Origin: Paenacidovorax caeni
GTDB lineage: Bacteria; Pseudomonadota; Gammaproteobacteria; Burkholderiales; Burkholderiaceae_C
Assembly (NCBI RefSeq): GCF_001298675.1
Contig: NZ_CYIG01000031.1
Location: 26,069-90,068 of the forward strand
DNA: 64,000 bases
Direction: 5' to 3'
Numbering within the stretch: position 1 is the stretch's first letter; each line of letters starts with the position of its first letter. Below are positions 7,137-18,418 of this stretch, in pieces. Position numbers and translations under genes: made by a program. The notes under the pieces were generated by a model. It saw only the letters and a program-made list of their open reading frames with translations, ran no database searches and was not told the origin of the DNA.

Positions 7137-8992
7137 CAGTCCAACAGCGACAGGTCGCGCACCGCACCCTTGTCGGCGCTGGTCACCAGCTTGGCATAGG
7201 CTTTGAGCGCGGCAGACACCTTGCGCGGGCGCGGCTGCGCGGGCTTCCAGCCCAGGGCATCCTGCTCGGCGCGGCGGCGCGCGAGCTCCTCTTCGCTGAC
7301 CAGCACGTTGATGCTGCGGTTCGGGATGTCGATGCGGATGCGGTCGCCGTTGCGCACCAGGCCGATGGCGCCACCTGCCGCAGCCTCGGGCGAGCAGTGG
7401 CCAATCGACAGGCCCGACGTGCCGCCCGAGAAGCGCCCATCCGTCAGCAAGGCGCAGGCCTTGCCCAGGCCCTTGGACTTGATATAGCTGGTGGGGTAGA
7501 GCATTTCCTGCATGCCCGGGCCACCCTTGGGGCCTTCGTAGCGCACGATGACCACATCGCCCGCCTTGACCTTGTCGGCCAGGATGTTGGCGACTGCCTC
7601 GTCCTGCGATTCGGTCACGTGGGCCGTGCCCTCGAACACCAGGATGGAATCATCCACCCCAGCGGTCTTGACGACGCAGCCATCCAGGGCAATGTTGCCC
7701 GTGAGCACGGCCAGGCCACCTTCTTTGCTGAAGGCATGTTCGTAGGAGCGGATGCAGCCCGCCGCGCGGTCCAGATCCAGGCTGGGCCAGCGGCTGGACT
7801 GGCTGAACGCCACCTGCGTGGGAACGCCGCCCGGGCCGGCCAGGTAGAAGGTGCGCACGGCTTCGTCTTGCGTGCGCACGATGTCCCACTGGTCCAGCGC
7901 CTCACCCAGGGTCTTGGCATGCACCGTCGGCACGTCGGTGTGCAGCTTGCCGGCACGGTCGAGCTCACCCAGGATGGCCATGATGCCGCCCGCACGGTGC
8001 ACGTCTTCGATGTGGTACTTGTCGGTGTTGGGCGCCACTTTGCACAGCTGCGGCACGGTGCGCGAGAGGCGGTCGATGTCGGCCATGCCGAATGCGATGC
8101 CCGCCTCTTGTGCGATGGCCAGCAGGTGCAGGATGGTGTTGGTGGAGCCGCCCATGGCGATGTCCAGCGTCATGGCATTCTCGAAGGCCTTGAAGCCCAC
8201 GGCACGCGGCAGGATGGAGGCGTCGTCCTGCTCGTAGTACTGGCGCGCCAGCTCGACGATGCGGCGGCCTGCGCGCTTGAACAACTGCTCGCGGTCAGCG
8301 TGCGTGGCCACCACGGTGCCATTGCCGGGCAGCGACAGGCCCAGCGCCTCGGTCAGGCAGTTCATCGAATTGGCAGTGAACATGCCCGAGCAGGAGCCGC
8401 AGGTCGGGCAAGCCGAGCGCTCAACTTCGGCCACATCGGCATCGCTGGCCTTGCTATCGGCAGCCATCACCATGGCGTCGATCAGGTCGAGCTTTTTGAA
8501 CTGCACCGTGGCCGTGCCTGGCACCGCAAGCTGGGCCTTGCCCGCTTCCATAGGGCCGCCCGACACGAAGATCACTGGAATGTCCAGGCGCATCGCGGCC
8601 ATGAGCATGCCGGGGGTGATCTTGTCGCAGTTGGAGATGCACACCATGGCGTCAGCGCAGTGCGCGTTGACCATGTATTCCACGCTGTCGGCAATCACGT
8701 CGCGGCTGGGCAGCGAGTACAGCATGCCGTCGTGGCCCATGGCGATGCCATCGTCCACAGCGATGGTGTTGAACTCCTTGGCCACGCCGCCCGCCGCCTC
8801 GATCTCGCGTGCGACGAGCTGGCCCAGGTCCTTGAGGTGCACATGGCCGGGCACGAACTGGGTGAAGGAGTTGACCACCGCAATGATGGGTTTGCTGAAA
8901 TCTTGGTCCTTCATGCCGGTGGCACGCCACAGGGCGCGCGCACCAGCCATGTTGCGGCCAGCGGTGGAAGTTTTGGAGCGGTAGGCAGGCAT
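7136..8992 (-). CDS. ilvD: Dihydroxy-acid dehydratase
   Basis: Fe-S enzyme of valine, leucine and isoleucine synthesis: 2,3-dihydroxy-3-methylbutanoate to 2-oxoisovalerate, and the matching isoleucine step. At 618 residues it has the full family length. Visible motifs are the cysteine-bearing [12 protein letters not shown] (about residues 120-131) and [19 protein letters not shown] (about 193-211), which hold Fe-S ligands, and [20 protein letters not shown] near the C-terminus. ATG 8992 (MPAYRSKT) is chosen; a 50-residue upstream extension is Arg/Pro-rich and not family-like. The neighbours are not other ilv genes. The large palindrome begins at its stop codon. Confidence 0.95.
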   Translation of the reverse strand: MPAYRSKTSTAGRNMAGARALWRATGMKDQDFSKPIIAVVNSFTQFVPGHVHLKDLGQLVAREIEAAGGVAKEFNTIAVDDGIAMGHDGMLYSLPSRDVIADSVEYMVNAHCADAMVCISNCDKITPGMLMAAMRLDIPVIFVSGGPMEAGKAQLAVPGTATVQFKKLDLIDAMVMAADSKASDADVAEVERSACPTCGSCSGMFTANSMNCLTEALGLSLPGNGTVVATHADREQLFKRAGRRIVELARQYYEQDDASILPRAVGFKAFENAMTLDIAMGGSTNTILHLLAIAQEAGIAFGMADIDRLSRTVPQLCKVAPNTDKYHIEDVHRAGGIMAILGELDRAGKLHTDVPTVHAKTLGEALDQWDIVRTQDEAVRTFYLAGPGGVPTQVAFSQSSRWPSLDLDRAAGCIRSYEHAFSKEGGLAVLTGNIALDGCVVKTAGVDDSILVFEGTAHVTESQDEAVANILADKVKAGDVVIVRYEGPKGGPGMQEMLYPTSYIKSKGLGKACALLTDGRFSGGTSGLSIGHCSPEAAAGGAIGLVRNGDRIRIDIPNRSINVLVSEEELARRRAEQDALGWKPAQPRPRKVSAALKAYAKLVTSADKGAVRDLSLLD

Positions 8993-9191
8993 CGTGGATG
9001 GAGGGAAAAATGATGTCTCGAAAGGGTCTGGGCCCTTGCGCTTCGGGGCCACCGGGCGCCGCGGCGCAGGCTTCTTGGGCCCCGCATTGCTGGATCGCGC
9101 TGTTTTGATTATGTCGCAGCCCCAATGCCCCGGCGGATGCACGAAAAACCCGGGAACCGCAGTGCCCGGGCTGGCGAGGAGAGGAAAGGCG

Positions 9192-9434
9192 TCAACGTGG
9201 CCGGCGCGTGCCCATGCCCAGCGCTTCCTTGTGCTTGTTCACGCGCGCCTGCTTGCGGCGCTCGATCTTTTCGACTTCCTTGCGCTTGGTGTAGCCGGAG
9301 GCGTCAGCCCAGGCCCACCACGCCGCCGTCAGCCCATAAGGCGCCAGAACCCACCACCAAGACCAGTTGGCCACCGGGCCAATTTCGAGATACTTGAGCA
9401 GTGTCAGAACAAGCGCCAGCCCTAGCATGTACAT
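9192..9434 (-). CDS. Small Trp-rich membrane protein (TIGR04438-like)
   Basis: An 80-residue protein with two hydrophobic segments around a tryptophan cluster ([21 protein letters not shown]) and a basic C-terminal tail ([15 protein letters not shown]). This matches the 'small Trp-rich protein' family common in beta-proteobacteria, whose role is unknown. GGAGG lies 5 bases before ATG 9434, which decides the start over an upstream in-frame codon at 9482. Confidence 0.75.
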   Translation of the reverse strand: MYMLGLALVLTLLKYLEIGPVANWSWWWVLAPYGLTAAWWAWADASGYTKRKEVEKIERRKQARVNKHKEALGMGTRRPR

Positions 9435-9540
9435 ATCTGCCTCCGTAGGCGGAAAATGGTAATTCCGTAGTGCCAAAGTCAACCAAGGCCACTACAATTT
9501 CGTTCAACCTAATGTACCCCAACCACAGAGAAAGACCACG

Positions 9541-9846
9541 ATGAACCGTACTCTGATCACTCTCGCCATGGCACTGTCGGTGGCCGCCCCGGCCATGGCC
9601 GACGAAGCCCTGGCCAAGTCCAAGAACTGCATGGCTTGCCACGCTGTCGACAAAAAGCTGGTCGGTCCCGCCTACAAGGACGTCGCCAAGAAGTACGCCG
9701 GCCAGAAGGATGCCGAGGCCACCCTGGTCTCTCATGTGCTGAAGGGCAGCAAGGACGTGTGGGGCCCGGTTCCCATGCCCGCGAACGCCAACGTGACCGA
9801 AGCCGAAGCCAAGAAGCTGGTGGCTTGGGTGCTGTCGCTGAAGTAA
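9541..9846 (+). CDS. Class I c-type cytochrome (c551/c552-like)
   Basis: Periplasmic electron carrier of 101 residues. A signal peptide ending in AMA-D (cleavage after about residue 20) is followed by the haem site CMACH (residues 30-34). The Met axial ligand is in the VPMPAN segment, and a C-terminal helix [11 protein letters not shown] follows. The size fits cytochrome c551/c552, which feeds terminal oxidases or nitrite reductase. No oxidase gene is adjacent. A strong terminator follows. Confidence 0.9.
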   Translation: MNRTLITLAMALSVAAPAMADEALAKSKNCMACHAVDKKLVGPAYKDVAKKYAGQKDAEATLVSHVLKGSKDVWGPVPMPANANVTEAEAKKLVAWVLSLK

Positions 9847-9863
9847 TTTCAGGCGACTCCACC

Positions 9864-9897
9864 AAAAACCGCAGCGTGCGAACGCTGCGGTTTTTTT
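9864..9897 (+). terminator. Rho-independent terminator of the cytochrome c gene
   Basis: AAACCGCAGCGT / ACGCTGCGGTTT stem with GCGA loop and T7, 20 bases after the stop. Confidence 0.9.
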
Positions 9898-9913
9898 CTG
9901 CCCGGCACAAACG

Positions 9914-9939
9914 AAAAAAGCCCGCAGCGCGGGCTTTTT
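9914..9939 (-). terminator. Terminator of acs
   Basis: AAAAAGCCCGC-AGC-GCGGGCTTTTT is symmetric and could work on both strands. It lies 32 bases past the acs stop. Confidence 0.8.
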
Positions 9940-9971
9940 GCTTGGTCGCTGCGCCACAACTGGCGCGTGCG

Positions 9972-11969
<1,998 letters not shown>

Positions 11970-12493
11970 GGTGTTGTCTCCTAAGTTTGATGAAATTCGG
12001 CTCGTACTTTGGGCGGCCGCACTTACAAGCCACTGACTGGCGCGAAACTTACATAGGCACCAAAACCCGACTCCCAGGCGACAGCGTTTATCACATCTAG
12101 GAAAACCTGTGTTTTGACTCAAAAACACTAAATTCCTATACTTACTCGGTGTTTTACAACCTGCAACGCAGGTAATTTGCCCTCACAGCCAGGGCAAATC
12201 GTTCCCGGTGGAGGCGCTCAACGCCGCCGTCCACCGGCCGGGCCGCCACTGCGGCCCTGACGCACCGAACCGTGCAGCGCCTCTCGCAGGCACCGCACGC
12301 GCCAGCCGCAGGGGCATCACCCTGCCCGGCGCACCCAGGCCCTTGCGCACCGCTGCGGTGCCATCCGGGCCGCTCTTTGCCACGACGCGAACCACCCCGC
12401 CGGCGCCCTGCCAACCGCGGGCGTGCTGCCGCATCCGGTTTTTCCAGCGCACTGGCGCTGCATTCAACCCATTTTTGAAGGGAGGACACCCAC
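11970..12493. other. 524-bp divergent intergenic region (acs / proV)
   Basis: Holds the acs 5' region, a consensus sigma70 promoter for the betaine operon at 12114-12142, and then about 340 bases of GC-rich leader with no convincing gene. A small open frame across 12208-12501 has no ribosome site of its own and a proline/arginine-rich composition, so I do not call it. Confidence 0.6.
12114..12142 (+). promoter_or_regulatory. sigma70 promoter for proVWX
   Basis: TTGACT (12114-12119), an exact 17-base spacer, then TATACT (12137-12142). The AT-rich surroundings stand out in GC-rich DNA. It reads toward proV, and transcription would begin near 12150, giving a ~340-base leader. Confidence 0.75.
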
Positions 12494-13753
12494 ATGGCTA
12501 AACCCATCGCCATCGAACATGTGTTCAAAGTCTTCGGCGACGCGCCACAAGCCGCGCTGGACCTGGTACGCCAGGGCTGTAGCAAGCAGGAGATCCTGGA
12601 ACGCACCGGCCAATCCATCGGCGTTTTTGACGCCCATTTCCACATTGAGGCGGGCGAAATCTTCGTCGTCATGGGCCTCTCGGGCTCCGGCAAATCAACC
12701 CTGGTGCGCATGCTCAACCGCCTGATCGAGCCCACGGCGGGGCGCATCCTGGTCGGTGGCGAGGACATCAACCAGCTGTCCGACCGCGCCCTGCGCGCGC
12801 TGCGCCGCAAAGACATCTCCATGGTGTTCCAGTCGTTTGCGCTGCTGCCGCACCTCACGGTGCTGGACAACACGGCCTTCGGTCTGGAGCTGGCGGGCGT
12901 GGAGCGCGCCGAGCGGCAGCGCCTGGCCGCCGCCGCGCTCGAGCAGGTCGGCCTGGCCGGCTGGGGCGCGAGCTACCCCGACGAACTCTCGGGCGGCATG
13001 CAGCAGCGCGTGGGCCTGGCCCGCGCGCTGGCGGCAGACCCGTCGATTTTGTTGATGGACGAGGCCTTCTCCGCGCTCGACCCCATCATCCGCACCGAGA
13101 TGCAAAGCGAGCTGCTGCGTCTGCAGCAAGAGCGCCGCCGCACCATCGTCTTCATCTCGCACGACCTGGACGAGGCCATGCGCATCGGCGACCGCATCGC
13201 CATCATGAAGGATGGCCAGGTGGTACAGGTTGGCACCCCCGACGAGATCCTGCGCAGCCCGGCCAACGACTATGTGCGCAGCTTCGTACGCGGCGTGGAC
13301 GCCGCCGCCGTCTTCAAGGCAGGCGACATCGCACGCCAGCGCCTCACGGTGGTGCGCGAGCATTCCGACCGCGGCTGCCGCGCCGCGCTGCAGCTCCTTG
13401 AGGGGCACGACGACAACTTCGCTTACGTGGTCAGCCCCACGCAGCGCTACCTGGGCACCGTCTCGGCCGACTCGCTGCGCGCGGCGCTGCACGGCCACCA
13501 CGGCCCCCTGGGACTGCAGCACGCCTACCTGGCCGACGTACCGCCCATCCCGTCCGACGCCGCCGTGGCCAACCTGTTCGGCCAGGTCGCGCATGCACCG
13601 TGCGCGCTGCCGGTAGTCGATGGCGACGGCCGCTTTCGCGGTGCCATCAGCAAGACCACGCTGCTGCGCTTTCTCGACCGCGATACGCCGCCCCTTCCCC
13701 CGGATGCGCTCCGGTCGGGCCACCAAGACAACCACGCCGGGAGCCCCGCATGA
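12494..13753 (+). CDS. proV: Glycine betaine/proline ABC transporter, ATP-binding subunit
   Basis: Cytosolic ATPase of an osmoprotectant importer, 419 residues. Walker [10 protein letters not shown] (61-69), Q-loop [10 protein letters not shown], signature LSGGMQQR (about 165), Walker [13 protein letters not shown] (about 185) and H-loop ISHDLDEAM are all intact. After about residue 270 come two CBS-like segments, the usual ProV/OpuAA ionic-strength sensor. A strong GGGAGG site precedes the ATG. The stop overlaps the proW start (ATGA). Product name follows from the co-transcribed ProX-like binding protein. Confidence 0.93.
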   Translation: MAKPIAIEHVFKVFGDAPQAALDLVRQGCSKQEILERTGQSIGVFDAHFHIEAGEIFVVMGLSGSGKSTLVRMLNRLIEPTAGRILVGGEDINQLSDRALRALRRKDISMVFQSFALLPHLTVLDNTAFGLELAGVERAERQRLAAAALEQVGLAGWGASYPDELSGGMQQRVGLARALAADPSILLMDEAFSALDPIIRTEMQSELLRLQQERRRTIVFISHDLDEAMRIGDRIAIMKDGQVVQVGTPDEILRSPANDYVRSFVRGVDAAAVFKAGDIARQRLTVVREHSDRGCRAALQLLEGHDDNFAYVVSPTQRYLGTVSADSLRAALHGHHGPLGLQHAYLADVPPIPSDAAVANLFGQVAHAPCALPVVDGDGRFRGAISKTTLLRFLDRDTPPLPPDALRSGHQDNHAGSPA

Positions 13754-15072
13754 ACGACAACGCACCACTGACGCCCCCCACCGCCCCGGACGCCCTGCCC
13801 GCCCTGGCCACCGCCACGCCCTGGGATGCAGGCGCCAGCACCGAAGCCTCCGCGCAGCCCATGGAGCACTCGCCCTGGGACATGCCGCCGGAGCCCGCCA
13901 CGGTCTCTCCCGCAACCCCTGCGGCCGAGCCTTCGGCGGACCCCTGGGCCGCCAGCGCCGCAGCGCCTGACACGGCCTACGGCAGCGCCAACGCCTCGCC
14001 CGACTGGCTGGCGGCACCAGACCCAGGCACCAGCGCCGCGCACACCCTGCAGGATGCCGCTTCGCCCGACGCACTGGCCAGTGCCGACCCGTCGGCGCTG
14101 CAGCAACTGCTGGATGGCACCCTGCCCGTCGAGGCCTGGATCAACCAGGGCCTGGGCTGGGCGGTGGAGCACTTGCGCCCGTTCTTCCAAAGCGTGCGCG
14201 CGCCCATCGACGGCACGCTCACCTGGGTCGAGGGCCTGCTGACCAGCCTGCCCGCCGCTGCCCTCATCACCCTGCTGGGGCTGCTGGCATGGCAATTCGC
14301 GGGCCGCGCCCTGGCCCTGGGCACGGTGGTGTCGCTGGCGCTGGTGGCGCTGCTGGGCATCTGGCCCGAGGCCATGGTGACGCTGTCGCTGGTGCTCACC
14401 TCGCTGGTGTTCTGCATCGCCATCGGGCTGCCGCTGGGCATTGCCCTGGCCGCCAGCGACCGCGCCCAGCGCTGGGTGCGCCCGCTGCTCGATGCCATGC
14501 AGACTACGCCCGCCTTCGTCTACCTCGTGCCGGTGGTGATGCTGTTTGGCATCGGCAACGTGCCGGGGGTCATCGTCACCATCGTGTTCGCGCTGCCGCC
14601 GCTGGTGCGCCTGACCACGCTGGGCATCCGCCAGGTGCGCCCAGACCTGGTGGAAGCCGCGCGCTCCTACGGCGCCTCGCCCTGGCAGTTGCTGGCCAAG
14701 GTGCAACTGCCGCTGGCCATGCCGTCCATCATGGCTGGCATCAACCAGGCGCTGATGCTGTCGCTGTCGATGGTGGTCATCGCTTCGATGATCGCCGTGG
14801 GGGGCCTGGGCCAGATGGTGCTGCGCGGCATCGGCCGCCTCGACATGGGCCTGGCCACCGTGGGTGGCCTGGGCATCGTGCTGCTGGCCATCACGCTGGA
14901 TCGCCTCACGCAGGCCATGGGCCAAACACGCCGCGACAGCGCCAAAGGCCTGCGCCGCTGGTGGCAGACCGGCCCCGCTGGCGTGCTGCTGCGCCTGCTC
15001 GCCCCGCTGCTGCGCCCCACCCACCCCACCGCCCAGCCGGGTGCCACCACGCACACAGCGGCGCACCACTGA
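13750..15072 (+). CDS. proW: Glycine betaine/proline ABC transporter, permease with long Ala/Pro N-terminus
   Basis: Inner-membrane permease of 440 residues. The C-terminal ~300 residues are the BPD_transp_1 domain with several membrane segments and the EAA loop [20 protein letters not shown] (about 300-319), which docks on ProV. The first ~115 residues are low-complexity Ala/Pro/Asp/Ser with no membrane segment. E. coli ProW also has an N-terminal extension of about 100 residues, but this one is compositionally simple. The start overlaps the proV stop by 4 bases, so translation is coupled. Confidence 0.92.
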   Translation: MNDNAPLTPPTAPDALPALATATPWDAGASTEASAQPMEHSPWDMPPEPATVSPATPAAEPSADPWAASAAAPDTAYGSANASPDWLAAPDPGTSAAHTLQDAASPDALASADPSALQQLLDGTLPVEAWINQGLGWAVEHLRPFFQSVRAPIDGTLTWVEGLLTSLPAAALITLLGLLAWQFAGRALALGTVVSLALVALLGIWPEAMVTLSLVLTSLVFCIAIGLPLGIALAASDRAQRWVRPLLDAMQTTPAFVYLVPVVMLFGIGNVPGVIVTIVFALPPLVRLTTLGIRQVRPDLVEAARSYGASPWQLLAKVQLPLAMPSIMAGINQALMLSLSMVVIASMIAVGGLGQMVLRGIGRLDMGLATVGGLGIVLLAITLDRLTQAMGQTRRDSAKGLRRWWQTGPAGVLLRLLAPLLRPTHPTAQPGATTHTAAHH

Positions 15073-15106
15073 TTTTCCCTGCCACCCCACAAACCAGGAG
15101 CACACC

Positions 15107-16135
15107 ATGACCGACCTACGCCACATCCTGCCCCGCCTTCTGCGCCCCGCCGCCGCAGCCCTGCTGGCCCTGGGCGCCACCTTCACCCTGGCCGCGCAGG
15201 CCAGCGAGCTGCCGGGCCAGGGCGTGAAGGTGCAGCCGCTGCAAAGCTCGATCGCCGAGGAAACCTTCCAAACCCTGCTGGTCGTGCGCGGCCTGCAAAA
15301 GCTCGGCTACGACGTGCAGCCCATCAAGGAAATCGAGTACGCCACCGCCCACGTTGCGCTGGCCAACGGCGACGCCACTTTCATGGCCGACCACTGGGAC
15401 CCGCTGCACGCCGACTTCTACAAGAACGCCGGCGGCGACGCCAAGCTCTGGCGCAAGGGCGCCTACTCCACCAACGCCGCCCAGGGCTACCTGATCGACA
15501 AGAAGACCGCCGACGCACACCAGATCACCAGCATCGCGCAGCTCAAAGACCCGCAAATCGCCAAACTGTTCGACACCAACGGCGACGGCAAGGCCGACCT
15601 CACCGGCTGCACGCCCGGCTGGGGCTGCGAGGCCGCCATCGAGCACCAGCTCACCGCCTACGGCCTGCGCGCCACCGTCACCCACGTGCAGGGCAGCTAC
15701 CCGGCGCTGATGGCCGACACCATCGCCCGCTTCAAGGCCGGCCAGCCGGTGCTGTACTACACCTGGACGCCATACTGGGTCAGCGCCGAGCTGCGCCCGG
15801 GCAAGGACGTGGTCTGGCTGCAGGTGCCCTTCACGGCCCTGCCCGGCGACCAGGCCGGGCTGAAAACCGCCTTGCCCGACGGGCGCAACTACGGCTTTCC
15901 GTTGAACACGCAGAAAATCGTCGCCAACAAAGCCTTCGCCGAAAAGAACCCGGCCGCCGCCAAGCTGTTCGAGGTGATGCAACTGCCCGTGGCCGACATC
16001 AACGCGCAGAACCTGGCCATGAAGAACGGCCAGAAGCAGAGCGCCGACATTGAACGCCACGTGGACGGCTGGATCCGCGCGCACCAGAAGACCTTTGACG
16101 GCTGGGTGGACAGCGCCAAGGCAGCCGCGCGGTAA
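15107..16135 (+). CDS. proX: Glycine betaine/proline-binding periplasmic protein
   Basis: Periplasmic substrate-binding subunit, 342 residues. The signal peptide runs to about AAQAS (residue 34-36). Conserved ProX segments include [12 protein letters not shown] and, near the middle, [15 protein letters not shown]. Tryptophans in these regions form the aromatic box for quaternary ammonium. An insert with [20 protein letters not shown], also seen in ProX of gamma-proteobacteria, is present. AGGAG lies 7 bases before the ATG. It is the last gene of the operon, followed by a perfect palindrome that probably terminates it. Confidence 0.93.
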   Translation: MTDLRHILPRLLRPAAAALLALGATFTLAAQASELPGQGVKVQPLQSSIAEETFQTLLVVRGLQKLGYDVQPIKEIEYATAHVALANGDATFMADHWDPLHADFYKNAGGDAKLWRKGAYSTNAAQGYLIDKKTADAHQITSIAQLKDPQIAKLFDTNGDGKADLTGCTPGWGCEAAIEHQLTAYGLRATVTHVQGSYPALMADTIARFKAGQPVLYYTWTPYWVSAELRPGKDVVWLQVPFTALPGDQAGLKTALPDGRNYGFPLNTQKIVANKAFAEKNPAAAKLFEVMQLPVADINAQNLAMKNGQKQSADIERHVDGWIRAHQKTFDGWVDSAKAAAR

Positions 16136-16149
16136 GCCTGGAAATTCGG

Positions 16150-16206
16150 ATAAAAATAGCTTCCAGCGCTTGTGTATCAAGCGCTGGAAGCTATTTTTTT
16201 GATAGT
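16150..16206. repeat. Interspersed palindrome / terminator after proX
   Basis: The most perfect copy: AAAATAGCTTCCAGCGCTTG - TGTAT - CAAGCGCTGGAAGCTATTTT, then TTTGATAG. A 20-bp stem followed by T's 15 bases past the proX stop makes it an excellent intrinsic terminator on the plus strand. Confidence 0.92.
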
Positions 16207-16292
16207 CCACCGCGCCGTTGCCTCGCGCCATGCCTGCCCACGGCGTGCATTGCGCAGCGCGGCACCCGCCCCCATCGACAAGGGAACGCCCC

Positions 16293-16739
16293 ATGACCGC
16301 CTCCATCCGCCGCCCCTGGTTCGGCCTTAGCGCCACCCTGCTCGGCTGCCTGGCCGTGCTGGCCGCCGTCCTGCCCCTGTGGGTGCTGCCGGTGCTGCAG
16401 CCCCCGGAGCCGCTGGACAAGGTGATCGTCAGCACGGCCGAAAAGGTCAAGGCGCGCATCGCCGCCCAGGCCAAGGGCGTGGCATACCAGGAGCCCGCGC
16501 GGCACACCGACTGGTACCGCGTCCTGGCAGCTGCGGCGGCCACGTTCGGCGCCCTGGCCATCGTGCTGGCGGCGGTGTCCGCCGTCGCGCGCGAGCCCCG
16601 GCGCTTCGCGGTGGTCGCGGCGGCCCTCGGGGTAGGCGCCCTCCTGTTCCAGCTGAGCGTGGCGGTGGCCACGGCGCTCATCGTCTGCCTGCTGATCCTG
16701 GCCGTGCTGTGGGCACTGGGCATCACGCTGCCGTTCTAG
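16293..16739 (+). CDS. Small membrane protein of unknown function
   Basis: A 148-residue protein I do not recognise. It has a first membrane segment at about residues 13-35 (LGCLAVLAAVLPLWVLP), a ~45-residue extracytoplasmic-looking stretch, then three hydrophobic segments from about 72 to the end. AAGGGA sits at proper distance from the ATG, and codon use matches the neighbours, so it is likely real. No charged or catalytic motif stands out. Confidence 0.6.
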   Translation: MTASIRRPWFGLSATLLGCLAVLAAVLPLWVLPVLQPPEPLDKVIVSTAEKVKARIAAQAKGVAYQEPARHTDWYRVLAAAAATFGALAIVLAAVSAVAREPRRFAVVAAALGVGALLFQLSVAVATALIVCLLILAVLWALGITLPF

Positions 16740-16762
16740 CGGGCGGCTGCCAGTTTTTTGTT

Positions 16763-16809
16763 CTTTAGCCCCTCAGCCCAAGCGGGGCAAGCGCCAGCAG
16801 CTCGCATTT
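16763..16809. repeat. Interspersed palindrome copy, degenerate
   Basis: GCCCCTCAGCCCAAGCGGGG followed by CAAGCGCCAGCAGCTCGCATTT. It keeps the right arm and has a diverged left arm. It fills the gap between the 148-residue protein and the YnfA-like gene. Confidence 0.6.
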
Positions 16810-16825
16810 GTGTAGCATGGCCGCC

Positions 16826-17161
16826 ATGCTCATGCTGAAAACCCTGGGTCTGTTCTTGGTCACCGCGATCGCCGAGATCGTCGGCTGCTACCTCCCTTAC
16901 CTGTGGCTCAAGGAGGGCAAAAGCGCCTGGCTGCTCCTGCCCGCCGCCGCCAGCCTGGCGCTGTTCGCCTGGCTGCTGTCGCTGCACCCCACGGCCGCCG
17001 GGCGCGTGTATGCGGCCTACGGCGGGGTGTATATCGCCGTGGCGCTGCTGTGGCTGTGGGTGGTCGATGGCATCCGCCCCACGGCCTGGGACGCCGTAGG
17101 CTGCGCCGTGGCGCTGGCGGGCATGGCCATCATCATGTTCGCACCGCGCGGCGGCGCCTGA
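16826..17161 (+). CDS. YnfA/UPF0060 family membrane protein
   Basis: A 111-residue protein with four membrane segments. The family hallmark is near the N-terminus ([19 protein letters not shown]), then [20 protein letters not shown] and the C-terminal [23 protein letters not shown]0060 proteins are related to small multidrug-resistance transporters; substrate specificity is unsettled. ATG 16826 (MLMLKT) is chosen. ATG 16817 is also in frame, and neither has a clear ribosome site. Confidence 0.85.
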   Translation: MLMLKTLGLFLVTAIAEIVGCYLPYLWLKEGKSAWLLLPAAASLALFAWLLSLHPTAAGRVYAAYGGVYIAVALLWLWVVDGIRPTAWDAVGCAVALAGMAIIMFAPRGGA

Positions 17162-17200
17162 GCACAGCCATGGCACGCGACTGAATGGCCTGCGCGCCCC

Positions 17201-18325
17201 TCACCGGGCCGGCCGCCGCCCCAGCCACAGCACCGCCCCCCACGACGCCAGCGCCATGGCCGCCAGCCAGGCCAGCGGCGCCAATGCCGCCACCAGCGGC
17301 GCGCCCATCTGGTTCAGGCGCAGGCTGGCCTGGATGCCCGCCGTGCTCGGCGAGAGCCAGCGCAGCCACTGCAGCGGCTCGGGCAGGGCCTCCACCGGCC
17401 AGCTGAAGCCGCCCAGGAAGGCCAGCGGCAGCGAGGTGAACAGCACCACCTGCATAGCGCGCTCGCGGTCGGCCAGCCACCAGCCCAGCAGGGCGGCGCA
17501 GCCGGCCACCGCAGGCACCAGCACGGCCAGCAGCAGCGCGGCGCCGCCGGGGTTGCCGCCGTGCGGGTAGTCCTGCCAGACGAAGATCCAGCCAAAGTAA
17601 AACAGCCCGGCCAGCCAGCCCGGCACGCACAGCGCCAGCAGGCGTGCCAGCCAGGTGCGCGCCCCAGCCCGCGCCTGGCTCTGCTCGCGCAGCGTGCCCA
17701 CCCACAGCGCCCCGCCCATCAGCAGCGTTTGCTGCAGGATGAGCAGCGCCACGGCCGACACCACGAAGCTGCCATAGCCCTCGGTGGGGTTGAACAGCGC
17801 CACGGCCTGCAGGCCCACCGGCGCACGGCTGGCCGCCGCCTGCGGCGCGCTCTGGCCGCCGGCCTGCAGGCGGCGCAGCTCGATACCGGCCGAGACGGTG
17901 CCGAACGCCTCGGCAAAGCCGTACTGCACCTGCTTGCTGGCGATGGGGTAAGCGCCGTTGGCGTACACGGGCACGGCCACGTTGCGCGCCTGCACCACGT
18001 CGCGCTTGAGGTCGCGCGGCAGCAGCGCGTAGCCCCTGACCTCGCCGCGCAGCAGCGCGGCCTGGGCCTCGCCCTCATCGCCCGTGACCAGGCGCGGGTC
18101 GATGCGCGGGCTGGCCTGGGCGAAGCGCAGCATCTGCCGGCCGAGCGACGAACTGTCCTGCACCACCACCGCCACCGGCACGCGCTGCGCCACCTGCGTG
18201 GCGTAGAACCAGGGGTAAAAGAAGCCGTAGAGCACCGGCGCGCCCACCACCAGCAAGGCCACGCCCTTGTCGCGCAGCAGCGCACGCAGTTGCTGGGCCA
18301 GCAGGGCCAGGAAGGACGGCGCCAC
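17201..18325 (-). CDS. ABC-2 type exporter permease (YhhJ/YbhR-like)
   Basis: Membrane protein of 374 residues: one N-terminal membrane segment (LLVVGAPVLYGFFYPW), a ~150-residue periplasmic domain, then about five segments in the C-terminal half, as in ABC2_membrane_3 permeases. GTG 18325 is the start: GGGAGGG lies 8 bases before it and protein similarity to the paralogue begins there. It is last in the order TolC - HlyD - permease - permease. A palindrome separates it from the upstream permease. No ATPase gene is in the operon. Confidence 0.75.
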   Translation of the reverse strand: MAPSFLALLAQQLRALLRDKGVALLVVGAPVLYGFFYPWFYATQVAQRVPVAVVVQDSSSLGRQMLRFAQASPRIDPRLVTGDEGEAQAALLRGEVRGYALLPRDLKRDVVQARNVAVPVYANGAYPIASKQVQYGFAEAFGTVSAGIELRRLQAGGQSAPQAAASRAPVGLQAVALFNPTEGYGSFVVSAVALLILQQTLLMGGALWVGTLREQSQARAGARTWLARLLALCVPGWLAGLFYFGWIFVWQDYPHGGNPGGAALLLAVLVPAVAGCAALLGWWLADRERAMQVVLFTSLPLAFLGGFSWPVEALPEPLQWLRWLSPSTAGIQASLRLNQMGAPLVAALAPLAWLAAMALASWGAVLWLGRRPAR

Positions 18326-18352
18326 GTCAGCCGCCCTCCCATGATGTTTTGA

Positions 18353-18402
18353 ACAAAAAACAGCTCCAGCGCTTATGCAGCAAGCGCTGGCAGCTATCAA
18401 AA
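18353..18402. repeat. Interspersed palindrome between the two permease genes
   Basis: CAGCTCCAGCGCTT - ATGCAGC - AAGCGCTGGCAGCTATCAAAAC. A 12-bp stem inside an operon without a strong T-run after it on the minus strand. Confidence 0.85.
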
Positions 18403-18418
18403 CAGAAGTTACAGCACC

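Noticed and set aside
12208..12501. 97-codon frame in the proV leader
   Set aside because: Pro/Arg-rich, no ribosome site, overlaps the proV ribosome site; more likely untranslated leader.
12695..15186. Two long minus-strand frames opposite proV and proW
   Set aside because: Shadows of the betaine operon; the Gly/His/Gln-rich translation has no family features.
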